A stretch of 64,000 nucleotides of DNA from Neofusicoccum parvum (lineage: Eukaryota > Ascomycota > Dothideomycetes > Botryosphaeriales > Botryosphaeriaceae), in assembly GCA_020912385.1 (NCBI GenBank), contig CP087219.1:1302001-1366000 (forward strand). Direction: 5' to 3'. Under the pieces are notes generated by a model. The model saw only the letters and a list, made by a program, of their open reading frames with translations, was not told the DNA's origin and ran no database searches. Positions 20,967-32,264 of this stretch are shown here, piece by piece; position 1 is the stretch's first letter; each line of letters opens with the position of its first letter. Made by a program: the position numbers and the translations under genes.

Positions 20967-22895
20967 TTAGACCTCCTTGTGCTCGACCACAGGCGCCTTG
21001 GTCTCGTCGGCATCCAGCGCCATCTCGGTGGCCAGCACCCTGCCTTTTTCCGTGGCCGCGGCGCCGCCAACGATAGCAGCGTCGCCGTCGAAGTGCTTTG
21101 CGATTTCCTCGAGGGGTGTGTTGCGGGTCTCGATATAGAAGAAGTAGACAACGGCGCACTCGATGCCGAGCCAGATACACTGTTGATTCGCGTTAGTCTC
21201 TAATCCTGCGGGTCTGCTCAAGAGCTTCAACTTACGTAGACGATGTAGTACTTCCAGCCGATGGCATCGAGGGCAACGGGGTTGACGTAGGTGTTGATGA
21301 ACAGGGCGGCGTCGACAGTGAACCAGACGATGCACATTCCCTTGGCGCGGATATTGTACGGCAGGATTTCGACGGCGTAGCCGACTAGTAGACCCGACCA
21401 AGCCATGTTGTAGCAGACGTAGTAGAGGAAGATCATGGCGACGACGGCGTTGCCCATCTTGTGGTTGGTGCGGCCGTCGATGTCGAAACGCGCCGAGCAG
21501 ATGGTCCAGATGATGAAGCAGCACATCATGCCGAATGTGGAGCCGAGGAAGAGCTTGCGGCGGCCGATCTTGTCGACGAAGAAGCAGAAGGAGATGGCTA
21601 CGATGGCGTTGCAGATCTGTAGCACGCCGTTGATAACCAGCTGGATGTTGCTGTCCTCGATGCCAATCCCGGCGAGCACCTCGGTCATATAGTAGGAAAC
21701 GAGACCGTTGCCGGACCATTGCGAGAACAGGCCGAGCGTGGCGAGAATGAGCACACGGCGGCGGTTGCCCTTGGTGCGGATGAGCTCCAACCAGCCGTTG
21801 CCCTCGAACTCCTTCTCCATCTTCAGCGTGTGCTTGATTTCCTCGAACTCGACCTGCACGACCTCATCCTGGGCTGTTTGTTGAAAATGTCAGTTGACCA
21901 GTTCAGGGAAGAAATCAGAAGAGGAGTCACGTACTGTTTCCCTCGGCGTGAACCTTGCCAAGAATCTGCAGCGCCTTCTCCTCGTTGCCCTTGTGAATGT
22001 GCCATCTTGGGGACTCGGGCACCATCCAGACGAAAATCAGCTGCAAAACGGAGGGAAGAGCCTGCACGATCGAGGGGATACGCCACGACCAACTGTTCGG
22101 GACGTGATTGGTGCCAAAGGTGAGCCAGGCGGCGATGATACTGCCGAGATACCAGGTGGTGTTGTAGATTGTTGTGTATGCGGCACGGTGTTGCGGGTGA
22201 ACCAGCTCAGTGATTAGCAGCGGCGAGGCACCGTGTGCGATGGCAACACCAAAGCCGAGGAAGAAGCGCGCGGCGACGAACATGCGGAAGTTGACACTCG
22301 CCGACTGGAGGGCGACACCGAAGATCATGATCCAGCAGCCGATGAAGATGGCCATTCTGCGGCCAAGGATATCCGCGCAGTAGGGGACAACTGGAAGTGC
22401 AACCAAGCCTCCCAGGAACATGATAGAGCTGAAAAGACCGACAAGAGCACCCTTGGGGTTGTTAAAATCTGGAATGAGACGTCAGCGTCAGTCTGTATCC
22501 ATACTCGGTTGGCAGCAGCATCCCTGGAGACAGTGAAGCAGAAGTAAAGGCGAGACCTCAAAAGAGAGCACGACCAATGGCTACGGACTCCGGTGATGGG
22601 CCCCAAATGTTCTCCTGCAAGTCTTCCAAACCCCGCTCATTGAGAACTTACACTCTTTGAATTGGTCCAGAGCAAGCAGACCGTTCACCATGCTACCGTC
22701 GAAACCGTTGGTGGCCTAGGCGGAATTAGCGTCAATCCAGCATGACCAGCACCGCAGATTGAGGATGCTCACGCTGGTGAGAACAACGAACATCAAACAG
22801 ATGTACGTCTTCCGCATCTGCGGCTCCTTCCACCACGTAACAGCGGGATACTCCCTGCCCGCAAGGCGGAAATGGCCCCTTGTTGCCGCCTCCAT
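20967..22895 (-). CDS. MFS sugar transporter (hexose/lactose-permease-like)
   Basis: A plasma-membrane sugar:proton symporter-type protein. Five exons, 22895-22773, 22715-22652, 22468-21935, 21873-21236 and 21179-20967 (introns 57, 183, 61 and 56 nt), give 523 aa with twelve predicted membrane segments. Sugar-porter signatures are visible: NGFDGSMVNGL in TM1, ADILGRRMAIF after TM2, RFFLGFGVAIA, PESPRWHIHKG at the end of TM6, VDKIGRRKLFLG, and IETRNTPLEEIAKHFDG at the C-terminus in place of the canonical PETKG. The substrate cannot be decided. The third exon start (FNNPKGALVG) joins KEY exactly across the 183-nt intron. The PESPRW exon uses a downstream acceptor (AAACAG at 21874), since the nearer AG would give a stop codon. 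Confidence 0.93.
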
Positions 22896-24627
22896 CGCAG
22901 TGTGCTGTGGAGCTGTGGGAAAAGACGTTCAGTGAGGATTGGGCAGTGGTACTGCTGTCGCTGCGGCTCCTCGAAATGGCACGAGGAGGAGGGGCCTCTG
23001 TGAAGCTCGAAGCTTAAGAGGGAGGAGGTGGAGAACCGAGCGTGGTCTGCAAAACACACCCTTGGAGGAACATGCGTAGCCCTATATACAAACCCACGGT
23101 AGCGGACCTTTCTCACGCGGCGAAGGAGGAACATGGGTATCAACTGCATTTAGCCGGCACGGCAAGCCACCGCCCACGAGAGAGGGCTAGGGCCGCGGAG
23201 GAGTAAGAAACGCCCAGAGCGCCTCCCGGACCGGGGTTCCGGCTGTGGCCCGCGCCTGCGGACGAGCTCGCAAGCCGTGTGCTAGGCGCGTCGTGGACGG
23301 ACAGAAACGGCACGGAACACCAGGCAGGGAACGGGTTCGGGCATGCGCATGCGTGCGCGAATGGCGGCCAGCTCGAACGCGCCGGCGTGGCCTCGCCTGG
23401 GCCGGCAGGAAGTTGCCTAAAGTGATGAGGCGAGATCGGACCGCGCTACGTGAGCATTGCCGGTGTGCATGGAGAGCCCTTGGCGCGAGTGCCGACTTTG
23501 CCTGGCCTGCAGAACCTCTTTGGTCTCTGCCGGTGGCTATTCTGCTTCGAGAGCGTGCTCCTGCTCTTTGCCCGGCTGCAAGTCAGGCCTGCAACGGCTG
23601 CGGAGCGGTGTACATGCGGCCCAACGCAGCTGGTACGGACACGCCCGACCAGCTCTTGAAACGGGGAGCAGAGCAGGCAGGCATGGGCAGCTGCGTGTGG
23701 TGAGGCGTGCACGGCGAGAAACAGCACGAGAGTCGGAAGACGGTGGCGCGACTCGAGCGTCGCAGGTGAATGGTGGGGTAAAAGCTGGGGTACAAGGGGT
23801 GCTCTGGGGAAGGATTGCGGGTGCGCGGCTAAATTGCCTGCATATAGCCTGATCTGCCACATGGGAGCTTCGCCTGCCTTGGGGCCTCTGTCTCGCCGCA
23901 CCAGCAGCAAGTCCTCTCGACAACCTGCAGAACAACGGGGCTATTTTTGTTGATTGGCCCGGCTTTCTGACTGTGCTGGCTGGAAGGATCCCCAAGATCT
24001 GCTGTCCTACCCGTCGATTCCAGACTGTCGTCGGGTGCTCTAGAGCTTTACGATGTGTTCCTTCCAATTTGCGGCGCAGTCCTTCCACCAGCCTTTACTT
24101 TGCGTTGGTTGATGCATTCTTGCTTTCAGCTGTCGGCCGGACGGATGGTCGGCATGTGCCGCACCCAACCCTTCCTGACTGAACGTGCATGTTTGCGCAG
24201 TTTCATCCACCAAGTTTGCTCGATTTAACCGCAAGAATCCAGAAAAATCTTTTCCAGGGTGGTGATCTGGTGCTGCAGGTACCACCAGACCTTCCCAGCA
24301 CATGCTGCAGTCACCTGGCCCCTTGGCTAGCGTGGTAATGTCCTCTTCGAAAGGGCTGCAGCCGTGCCAGGATATGTGTTTCCGGTGGACTGGTCTTCGT
24401 GCATCCGGACGGATATGCCTGAAGTACAGCCAAGAGGAATCAGTGGCGCCAACACCCTGTGCCCCGTTCCAGCTGTGGCTTCAGTGGCTGGTTTACTGAA
24501 TGGGTTGATGAGGTCGCCAGTGGAGTGAGGACATAAATCCCTCGACAGCGTGGTGCCACCGAAGAAAGAGATCTTTGATGTAGTCACTCAGATCCGCCTC
24601 CCTCGTAATTGACATCGTGCTCACTAC
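22896..24627. other. 1.7 kb spacer, no gene recognised
   Basis: This holds the transporter promoter near 22900-23150. The remainder has overlapping frames on both strands (for example 23245-23703 and 23446-23910) whose translations show no domain. Confidence 0.45.
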
Positions 24628-25297
24628 TCAGCACCTTGACGTCTTGATCTGCTGCAGCTTCTGATTAGCGTCGGCTGTCATTGGAGACTCTCCACTGCCT
24701 GGGCTCGGACTCCTCTCAGGATCGACAGCAGGACTGTCATTAGGACTGGTGGATATTCGGACGACGCTTCGAGTCCAACGCGAGCCGTTCCAGGCTTGCG
24801 GCATATTGCGCGGATCATCGTCTTCGCCTTCCACGAAAGCCAGGTCGCCAGTCTTGCCCAAGATATCGGCGGCTGCCTCCTCCATGAGGACACCGATTGC
24901 TAGGAGCGCGGTCTCGTCCATCGATTTCCAGTCTCCTCTGGCACGGCTGCCCAGCGAAGCAGAGTAGAAGTCAGAGGCGTAGGCGTGCACAGCTTTGACC
25001 ATGTCGGAGCCTGGCAGCTGCTGGTAAGATGCCGGGTGCGTGTCGGCAGAATAGAGGCCGTCTTCCTCATAGCGCGGCGGGGCATGCATTTGGCTGAAAA
25101 GAGCCTCATCCGGCGGCAGAAGACTGCCCGAGTTGGCGTTCGTGACTCGACGGTTGGAGGGTGCATCCGCGGGCGTGAAGCCGTTGGCAGTGACGCGCCC
25201 TGCATTTCCTGTGAGAAGCTGGCTTTTCCAAGGCGCCAAAGCAAAGGCATCAAAGGTACGGCATACCAGCAACAGCATCATAGACACTGGCAGTCAT
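24628..25297 (-). CDS. RNA polymerase I upstream activation factor subunit Rrn10-like
   Basis: Probably the Rrn10 subunit of UAF, which binds upstream of the rDNA promoter and recruits Pol I factors. Exons 25297-25267 and 25208-24628 (58-nt intron) give 203 aa. The short first exon encodes MTASVYDAVAG, comparable to the MDRNVYEAC start of yeast Rrn10. The key block, DMVKAVHAYASDFYSA followed by KSMDETALLAIGVLMEE, matches the yeast pattern of an LRVVHYYATQL stretch followed by FDETSLITLGLLIEK. The C-terminal third is Ser/Pro-rich and looks disordered. Without the intron the frame would start at a GTG and carry an implausible leader. It diverges from the WD40 gene at 25563. The assignment rests on motif memory, not a database search. 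Confidence 0.72.
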
Positions 25298-25562
25298 CCT
25301 CTCGGGTTCTACCTCCACCGCGTCTGGGCCGGATGCCCGTACTCTCCTCTGATCGCTGATCACGAGCATGGCGGCATTTCGATGCTGCTGTCTGAGCGAA
25401 GATGGGTCCCGCCGGGGTGTGCTAAGTCCGTGGCCGCAGTAATTTTCTGGCGTGCGCGTCAGAAAGTGGTTGCCCCAGCCTCTGCGTCATTGGCGCGCCG
25501 CGTGCTTCCCTTCCCGCCTTCCGCCTGCCCGCCTCGAACAGCACCGCACCCACAGCCAATGC

Positions 25563-26941
25563 ATGAATGCTCTCCTCCTCAACCGCGCGCTGGGCGCTAT
25601 TTCGCCTCCGTCGTTCCAGCGCCATGAGACGACGCGCTTGCTGCACGCGTTGCACGCCTCCCCGCTCCGATTCGATGGCTCAGTCCAGCCAGAGCATGAC
25701 GCGCTCCCCGAGGACATCAGGGCCCATGCCGCCGGCGTGCAGTCCATGGCCATAGACAAGTTTGAGGGCCGCTATCTCCTCTCCGGTGGAGCAGACTCGT
25801 CTGTCTGCATGTGGGATCTCGAGGCTCGGGAAGGCCGCTCGGCGACCACTCTCCACCCGCTTGGAGCCTTGCAGAAGTGTGCCCCCGCGCGATGCAGCCC
25901 GCCGCAGCAGCCCATGCTGACGTCTCCCCCAGAACATCCAAGGCCCACAGCTTCGGCATAACCCACGTCTCGTTCTACCCTTTCGACTCGCTGGCCTTCC
26001 TCTCCTCCTCGTACGACCACACCTTGAAGGTATACTCCTCCGAGACCCTCGACGTCTCCGCGTCCTTCGACCTGAACCATGTCATCTACTCCCACGCCAT
26101 GTCCCCCATCGCGTCGCACCTCCTGGTGGCCTGCGCGACCCAGCAGCCCACCGTCCGCCTCGTCGACCTCCGCTCCGGCGCCGCCACGCACTCGCTCGCC
26201 GGTCACGGCGGCGCCGTCCTCTCCACCGCCTGGAGCCCCGTCGCCGAGCACGTCGTCGCCAGCGGCGGCACCGACGGCACAGTGCGCTTCTGGGACATCC
26301 GACGCAGCGCCGGGTGCCTGGGCGTGCTGGACATGGAGGACTCTCTCGGCGGCGCGCGCAACCGGCAGCAGGGGCGCGCGCACGCTGCTGCTGTCAACGG
26401 CGTGGTGTGGACCGAGGACGGCCGGCACCTGGTCAGCACCGGGCACGACGAGCGCGTGCGCGTCTGGGACACGGCGACTGGCGCCAACACGCTCGCCAGC
26501 TTTGGGCCGACGGTCAAGAACGCGCACCTGTCGGCCCTGCTGCCGCTGGTGTCGCCGAGCGCGCTGACGGCGCCCGGCAAGGAGTGCCTGTTCTTCCCCA
26601 GCGAGCGCGAGATCCTGATGTACGAGCTGCTCGAGGGCCGCCTGCTCAAGCGGCTCAAGACGCCCCACCGATCGACAGGCACTGTGGGCGCGGCGGGGAC
26701 TCAGCGGCAGCTGAAGAACCGCACCACGGCGCTGGCTTGGCGCGCCCATGACGTCGAGCTGTACTCCGCGCATGCGGACGGGACTATCAGGGCGTGGACG
26801 CCGCGGACGGAAGAGGACCTGATGGTCGAGGAGGAGGAGCGGGAGGAGGCGGAGCATGAGGAGCAGACGAGGAAGCGGAAGCGCGAGGCGCTGGAGGAGA
26901 TTTACAGGGATTTTACGAAGAAGGCGATGACATTTACCTAA
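25563..26941 (+). CDS. WD40 protein, CSA/ERCC8 (Rad28)-like
   Basis: Seven-bladed WD40 protein resembling CSA/Rad28, the substrate receptor of a Cul4-DDB1 ubiquitin ligase in transcription-coupled nucleotide excision repair. Exons 25563-25876 and 25933-26941 (56-nt intron with a CTGAC branch point) give 440 aa. Repeats include VQSMAIDKFEGRYLLSGGAD / VCMWDLE, ITHVSFYPFDSLAFLSSSYD / LKVYSS, VVASGGTDGTVRFWDIRRS, and HLVSTGHDERVRVWDTATG. The N-terminus LLLNRALGAISPPSF resembles the conserved start of CSA orthologues. The tail is a charged coiled coil (EEEREEAEHEEQTRKRKRE) followed by YRDFTKKAMTFT. In this species the nearest alternative would be another DCAF-type WD40, but the architecture favours CSA. 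Confidence 0.85.
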
Positions 26942-27499
26942 CATACATACATCAATCAATCGTATGAAAAGCGCTTATAGATTAGTGGTGAATACTTGAT
27001 CCAGATTCGTGGCGTAAAACAACAAACGATCACCTCCATAAAGTTCCATGAAACACAGAAAACAAGTGCATACCATCACTAATTAGTGTCGAAGGGTGAG
27101 AATATCTGACATGGTGGAAATCCTGAAAATATCTGACCTTTTTATTCTAACAATTAGATATCTAAGATGTTAGCCGTGAGAAAAAAAAAAGATCCTAACT
27201 CTTCAGTGTTGAAGAAAGATGAAAGCATCAAACTTCGCCGTGAAGGATCTGATGTCTCGGAGTTGGAGCCAACTCCGCACATCTCCTGCCATGTAGGTAT
27301 ATCGACCCCGTGACCATCCACCCAGAATCCGAAATACTCCCAATCCCGTCAAGCATCATGAAAAAAAAAGATTACAGAGAAAAGAATACCGTCCAAATGC
27401 CAACGCTAGCCCTTTCTCGCCGACCATAAATCCCATCATGCCCCGGCAGATGCACCCCCCTCTTCCCCAACATTCATGCCAAAATTTCACCGCCCGCGA
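26942..27499. other. AT-rich convergent intergenic region
   Basis: 3' flanks of the WD40 gene and the unknown gene at 27500. AT-rich with two A-tracts (27181-27190, 27361-27369); no frame of interest. Confidence 0.5.
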
Positions 27500-28405
27500 T
27501 CACCTCATTTCCCTTTCTAATTCCTCCACGCCCGTCCTCAACACTTCCATCAACCGCTCCTGCACCATATCCCCGCCCACGGCCTTCCCGACGTGCCGTC
27601 CGGCGCCCCAGCCGAACGGCAGGACCAGGCGGCGCCGCCCGCGCGCATCCAGCACGACTAGTGCGTCCATGGCAGCCTGGCCGCCGCCTAGCGGGTGCAG
27701 GAGGCCGAGTTTCAGGAAGTGGTTTTGCGGGTGGCCCTTTGCGGCCAGGAGGGGGAAGGGCGGCGCGGGGGACAGGTGCGGGAGGGCGAACGAGGGGTCG
27801 CGCGTGAGGAGGATGGGTTGGAGGGTGGGTGAGAGGCGGTGGAGGTGGGGGAGGGCGGCGCTATTGGCGTGCAGAGAGATGGGTTGGTGAGTGACTTCTT
27901 GTTTTTTTTTTTTTTTTTTGGGTCGGTTGGGAGAAGAGGTGAGGATGGGGTTTGGGCGAGGAATTGGGGATAGAGGAATTCATCATTGGGAAGGAGATTG
28001 GTAGGTGGTTTAGTCGTACCATAGTAAGCGGTAATGGACATCCATGTGCTCGAGCACGCACAGCACGATCAGTGAGCGGCCGGCGACGTAGTGATTCAGA
28101 CCATTGGTGGAGTCGGCGGCGGTAAGTAAGTCGGTGGCAATGCCTTGTAGCTGCCACGCCTCGCCCGTGGGAATCACGCCCAGCGCGTCAAGCTCGCCCG
28201 TCGTCCGCGTGCGCTTGAGGTCGTCGGTGCTGCCCTGGCCGCTGCCGTTGCTCATCCTATCCCAGCACTGCTCTTCCTGCTCCCCGTCTTCCTGGAAGAT
28301 CATGCTGCGGGAGCGCTTGCGGCTGGTGGCGGCGGATGGCGGGTCGGGGAGCGTCATGTTCAATGCTGCTGGGCCAGGGCCGAGGACGGGACTTGCGGCG
28401 ATCAT
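27500..28405 (-). CDS. uncharacterised protein, 248 aa
   Basis: Exons 28405-28020 and 27860-27500 with a 159-nt intron (GTACGA..CAATAG) give 248 aa. I do not recognise the family. The N-terminal third is low-complexity and acidic with a basic RKRSRS cluster. It is followed by KRTRTTGELDALGV and a probably folded part: EAWQLQGIATDLLTAAD, HYVAGRSLIVLCVLEHMD, and, in exon 2, LHRLSPTLQPILLTRDPSF and AKGHPQNHFLKLGLLHPLGG. It ends with RRLVLPFGWGAGRHVGK and a charged helix (QERLMEVLRTGVEELERE). There are no membrane segments or catalytic motifs I can name. The intron contains an A16 tract (T16 on plus near 27903) and its acceptor lacks a long pyrimidine run, so the junction is less certain than the exons. 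Confidence 0.65.
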
Positions 28406-29160
28406 CGCGGCGGAGAGACTGGAGAATGCCGAGTGCAGAGAGAGTGAAGAGGCCCGGACGGGGGAGCGGAGGGCCTGGAGAGGAGGACAAAAGGGAGTGA
28501 GGGCAGCAGGACGGGCAGGGCGCGGGCGTGGTTTTACGGGGACCGCGGAGCAGTTGGCGCGAGCATGATCTGATCTCTTTCCCTTCTCCTCAGGCTGTGA
28601 CTTTTCTGGAGCTCAGACGTGATTGGGCGTCTCCGACACCGAGTCGTCCCGGAAAGGGGAGGGGGCGAGGTTCCCCGCGGGGTAGTGAGGTCAGCCGGGA
28701 GGAGCAGGCAGCGGGCTCGGGCGAGTAGGACGCGTCTGGGGTAGCATCCTGGGCGGAGAGGAAGAGCGCGGACAAATTGGGGCGCTGCCAGTGGTCGGCG
28801 CTGGCGGTGGAAGCGAGCGGACCGGAGCTGTGCGCCGCTACTTCTTAGCTCTGGACGCGCTCCCCTGCAGCCCACGCGTGATGCCATGCAATCGCACCGC
28901 CCGCGTTGTCACCTATCTGCCCGGCCTCATTCGCCCGCCGCACGCACCAAACGCGCTGTCGCCGCGCACCGCGTCGCTGCCTGCCAGACAGCCATGGTGC
29001 CCGCGAGCACGCCCGGCCCCCCCACGACGACGCACCGTCCAACGCGGCCAACAGGGTGATCGGCCGACCTCCGCCGCCCGCACCACCACCCCACCAAGCC
29101 GCAGCCCGCCGTCGCCGCCACGCCCTCCCCTCCCCTCCGCCTCCGGCGCCAGCCGCCGCG
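28406..29160. promoter_or_regulatory. divergent promoter region upstream of ATG5 and the unknown gene
   Basis: 755 bp between divergent start codons; GC-rich with C/A-rich leader sequence just before the ATG5 start. No specific operator could be recognised. Confidence 0.35.
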
Positions 29161-30273
29161 ATGGCCAGCCAGCGCGACCTCAGCGCCCTGCAACAGCAGA
29201 TCTGGGCCGGCTCAATCCCTCTGGAGATACGGCTCGCCAGCACCGAGTGCCGCACCTATGACGACTCGGATCCGTACCTGGTAGACCATCACCGCACCAC
29301 CCTCAACACCACGGCGCAGATGCAATGCAGAACCCTAACTGACCGCTGGCCGCAGATCCAAGTCCCCCGCCTCTCCTACATCCCCTTCCTTCTCCCGCGC
29401 CTGCACGCCTTCTTCGCGCCCGCCCTCATCGAGCCCGACGTCGACGCCAGCAGAGGCTGGCTCACCTTCGACGGCGTGCCGCTGCGCTGGCACCACCCCC
29501 TCGGCCTCCTCTACGATCTCTACTCCGGCGCCGAGCCCTCCAACCCAGACGACGACCCTCCCGCCACAGCCACCGCCGACCCACACACCTCGCCCACATC
29601 CTCATCCTCGGCACCCGCGTCCTCTCCACCGCTGCCCTGGCGCCTGACAGCCCACTTCACGACGCCGGCGCCGCCGTCGCTCGTGCCTCTCGACCCGGCC
29701 TACAAAGCGCACCACGACGCCTTCGTCAACGCCGTCAAGGAGGCCGACTTCCTGCGCAACGGCACGGCCAAGGCCGCCATGTCGCTGTCCAAGGACGCCT
29801 CGGACCGGCTGTGGGCGGCGGTGCGCGCGGGCGATCTGCCCGCCTACAACGCCGTCAACGGGCGCATGCTGCTGAACCCACCCGGCGCGGGCCCGCTGCG
29901 GCACGTGCCGATGAAGCTGTACCTGCCCGGGGCGCCCGTGGTGGCAGCAGCGGCGGATGAGGCGGGAGGTGGGGAGCAACAGGGACCGGTCGCCGCCTTC
30001 CTTCGCGTCGTGCAGGCGCTCGTCCCGCCGACGCTGGCCGGCGGTGGTTCTGGTGCGCCGTCGGCGCGCGGTGGAGGAGGCCAGCCGCAGACCTTGGGCA
30101 CCGCGCTGAACGGCGTGTTGCCCTCGCTGTTCCCCAGCCGCCGCAGCCCGCTGCTGGCGCAGCCGGTGTTGCACGGGGCGGTGGTGCCGCTGAGCGCGCC
30201 GGTCGAGGAGCTGCTGAGGGCGGCGGCGTATGCGGATGGGTTCTTGCATGTTGCGATTGTGATGATGGGATGA
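29161..30273 (+). CDS. ATG5: autophagy protein Atg5
   Basis: Atg5 is conjugated to Atg12 and, with Atg16, forms the E3-like complex that lipidates Atg8 on the phagophore. Exons 29161-29280 and 29356-30273 give 345 aa. Diagnostic sequences are QQQIWAGSIPLEIRLASTEC at residue ~10, DPYL|IQVPRLSYIPFLLPRLHAFF across the junction, WLTFDGVPLRWHHPLGLLYD, and the UblB-like end (LGTALNGVLPSLFPSRR, VVPLSAPVEELLRAAAYADGFLHV). The acceptor lysine for Atg12 probably lies in VNAVKEADFLRNG (VKEAD..RNG is a conserved block). The 75-nt intron (29281-29355, GTAGAC..CTAACTGAC..GCAG) is a multiple of three with no stop, so a simple frame call would wrongly include 25 residues. A Ser/Pro-rich loop (~125-155) is longer than in yeast. 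Confidence 0.95.
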   Translation: MASQRDLSALQQQIWAGSIPLEIRLASTECRTYDDSDPYLVDHHRTTLNTTAQMQCRTLTDRWPQIQVPRLSYIPFLLPRLHAFFAPALIEPDVDASRGWLTFDGVPLRWHHPLGLLYDLYSGAEPSNPDDDPPATATADPHTSPTSSSSAPASSPPLPWRLTAHFTTPAPPSLVPLDPAYKAHHDAFVNAVKEADFLRNGTAKAAMSLSKDASDRLWAAVRAGDLPAYNAVNGRMLLNPPGAGPLRHVPMKLYLPGAPVVAAAADEAGGGEQQGPVAAFLRVVQALVPPTLAGGGSGAPSARGGGGQPQTLGTALNGVLPSLFPSRRSPLLAQPVLHGAVVPLSAPVEELLRAAAYADGFLHVAIVMMG

Positions 30274-30869
30274 AAGAAAAGGAATTTCGGCAGAGCTGGG
30301 AGCCAAACAAGGGCCTGCAGCTAGCTGTTAGGTGATGTGCGGTAATCAAGGAAAAGACACGGAGTTGGCGGTGCATTGGCGCTTGGTAGATGAGCAATGC
30401 TGCATACGAAGCGCGTCAAGGTGTCAAAAGCACGGTGCTTTCTGTGAGATACGTGCACTCATACGGCACCGATGCATTTGAGTCACGCATGAGAGACGGA
30501 GCAATGAAGAGAGCGACTTGAGCTTGTCTATTGTATTGATGGTGGGGTGTGGGTTTGTGCAATAGGGGCAGGCAGAAAAGACTACTACTAGAACATGACC
30601 AAAAACACTATGCAAGCCGCCAGCCTTCTATCGGGTGCGAAGTTTGTTTTTCTCCCACCTTGTTTAATGCAAAGCATCCAACCTCTATTCGAACTTTTTC
30701 TCAAATAAAAAGTAAAGCGACTGCATGTGTATTAATCCTCTGCTGATGAGGGGCAAAAGGATTACGGTGTCGGTGCGAAGGGGGCAAAGTAAAACAATAA
30801 AACCCGAAACAGATCAAACTTCCTCCGTCTATGCGTTTTTCCTCTTTCACATATCAACGATAGAATCCA
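30274..30869. other. convergent intergenic region (ATG5 / ODC)
   Basis: 3' flanks of two convergent genes, of mixed AT-rich composition. I see no gene here. Confidence 0.5.
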
Positions 30870-32264
30870 TTACAGGCCCAAAAGGGCGGAGGCACCCGGC
30901 TCGCTTGAGACGTAAATGGTCTCGTGCTTGTCGGTGAAGCCGTTGAAGCGCGTGGCCGAACACTTGGTGTACGCGCCCATCTCCTCGAAGTAGAGCCAGT
31001 CACCGACATCGATTTCCTCGGCGAAGCTAGCCTTCTCGGAGATGCAGTCGATGCCGTCACAGGTGGGACCCCAGATCGAGTAGTCGGTGGGACGGCGCCC
31101 GTCGATGTCGAACTCGCACGCCTCCTGGTCATGCAGGAAGCGGTCGCCAACCTTTAAGATGCGCGGCACTGGGTGTTGATGGTCGAACATGATGCTAGAG
31201 AAGTTGCCGTACACGCCGTCGTTGAGGTACAGCATGTAGGATGTCGTGTCAAGCTGCTCGTCGCGCACAGTGCGGCGAGCGATGACGTTGCATGCAATGT
31301 TGAAGGCTGACGAGACGTAGTAGCGACCAGGCTCGCCGATGACGCGGATGTGTGGCGGAAAGTGCGTGTCAAGCGCATCCGACAGCACCGCAGCCATCTC
31401 TTCGAAGGTCTCGCTACAGAAGCCGCCACCGACATCCAGTGTGTGCATGTTGAAGCCAATCTCCTCGGCCTGGTCGAAGACGCAGCGAGCGTCCTTTACA
31501 GCCCGGAGGAAAGCATTGGGGTCAGATGCACCAGAGCCGACATGGAAGGCGACGCCAACAACGTTGAGATCCAGCTTCTTGGCAAGCTCAAGTAGGTCCT
31601 TGGTCGTGTCCATGGGCGCACCAAACTTGAGACTGAGACGGCACAGACTAGCCGAGTCATCGGTGAGAATGCGCAGGTATAGCTCGGCGTCAGGGAAGAG
31701 CTTCTTGGTCTTGTACAGCTCGTCGGCGTTGTCGAACGTCATCTGCTTGACGTTCTGCTGGGCAGCATAGCGCACGTACGAGCTCGTCTTGCAAGGCTGC
31801 GCGTAGATGATACGCGAAGGGTCGATGCCCATCTTCAGGACCTGCTCGATCTCGGCCTTGGAGGCACAGTCAAAACCAGTGCCCAGTTCCGCCAACAGGC
31901 GGATGACTTGAGGGTCTGGGTTACACTTGACAGCTTCAGCGAGTCAGCAACTGCCTTGAAGTGGCAAAAAGCAGGCAAACATACCATAGTGCGGCTTGAC
32001 TCTCTTCAGGTTCATCTTCCAACGGAGGTGCTGGCGGTAGACCTCGCCCATATCAGCCACGAAGAAGGCATCTTCTTCACCCGCGTCACAGAAATCATGG
32101 TCGATCGCGTCGACGCGCTTCCGGAACGCGTCACCAATCAATTCCTTGGCGTAGTTGGCGCCATGATTGGTTTCGACAACAAAAGTACTGTGTTCCACCG
32201 GTGTAAATGTCTTGATCGACAACGGTGCGTACTGCTCGGTAGTGGTGATAGCAGAAGGTGCCAT
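30870..32264 (-). CDS. SPE1: ornithine decarboxylase
   Basis: PLP-dependent enzyme that makes putrescine from ornithine, the first committed step of polyamine synthesis, in the cytosol. Exons 32264-31985 and 31933-30870 (51-nt intron) give 447 aa, typical of fungal ODC. The PLP lysine lies in PHYAVKCNPD, exactly across the splice junction. Other hallmarks are AFHVGSGASDPNAF, LDVGGGFCSETFEEMA, the phosphate-binding GEPGRYYVSSAF, and the catalytic cysteine in IWGPTCDGID. The first 60 residues (FVVETNHGANYAKELIGDAF) are the usual fungal extension. The 1.5 kb upstream is free of other genes, so a long leader with regulatory short frames is possible, as known for ODC genes, but I cannot show it. 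Confidence 0.97.

Noticed and set aside
23245..23910. Overlapping frames in the transporter upstream region
   Set aside because: No domain, no codon bias like neighbours, no splice structure.
28906..29160. 85-codon upstream extension of the ATG5 frame
   Set aside because: Pro/Arg-rich leader translation; the Atg5 family start is at 29161.
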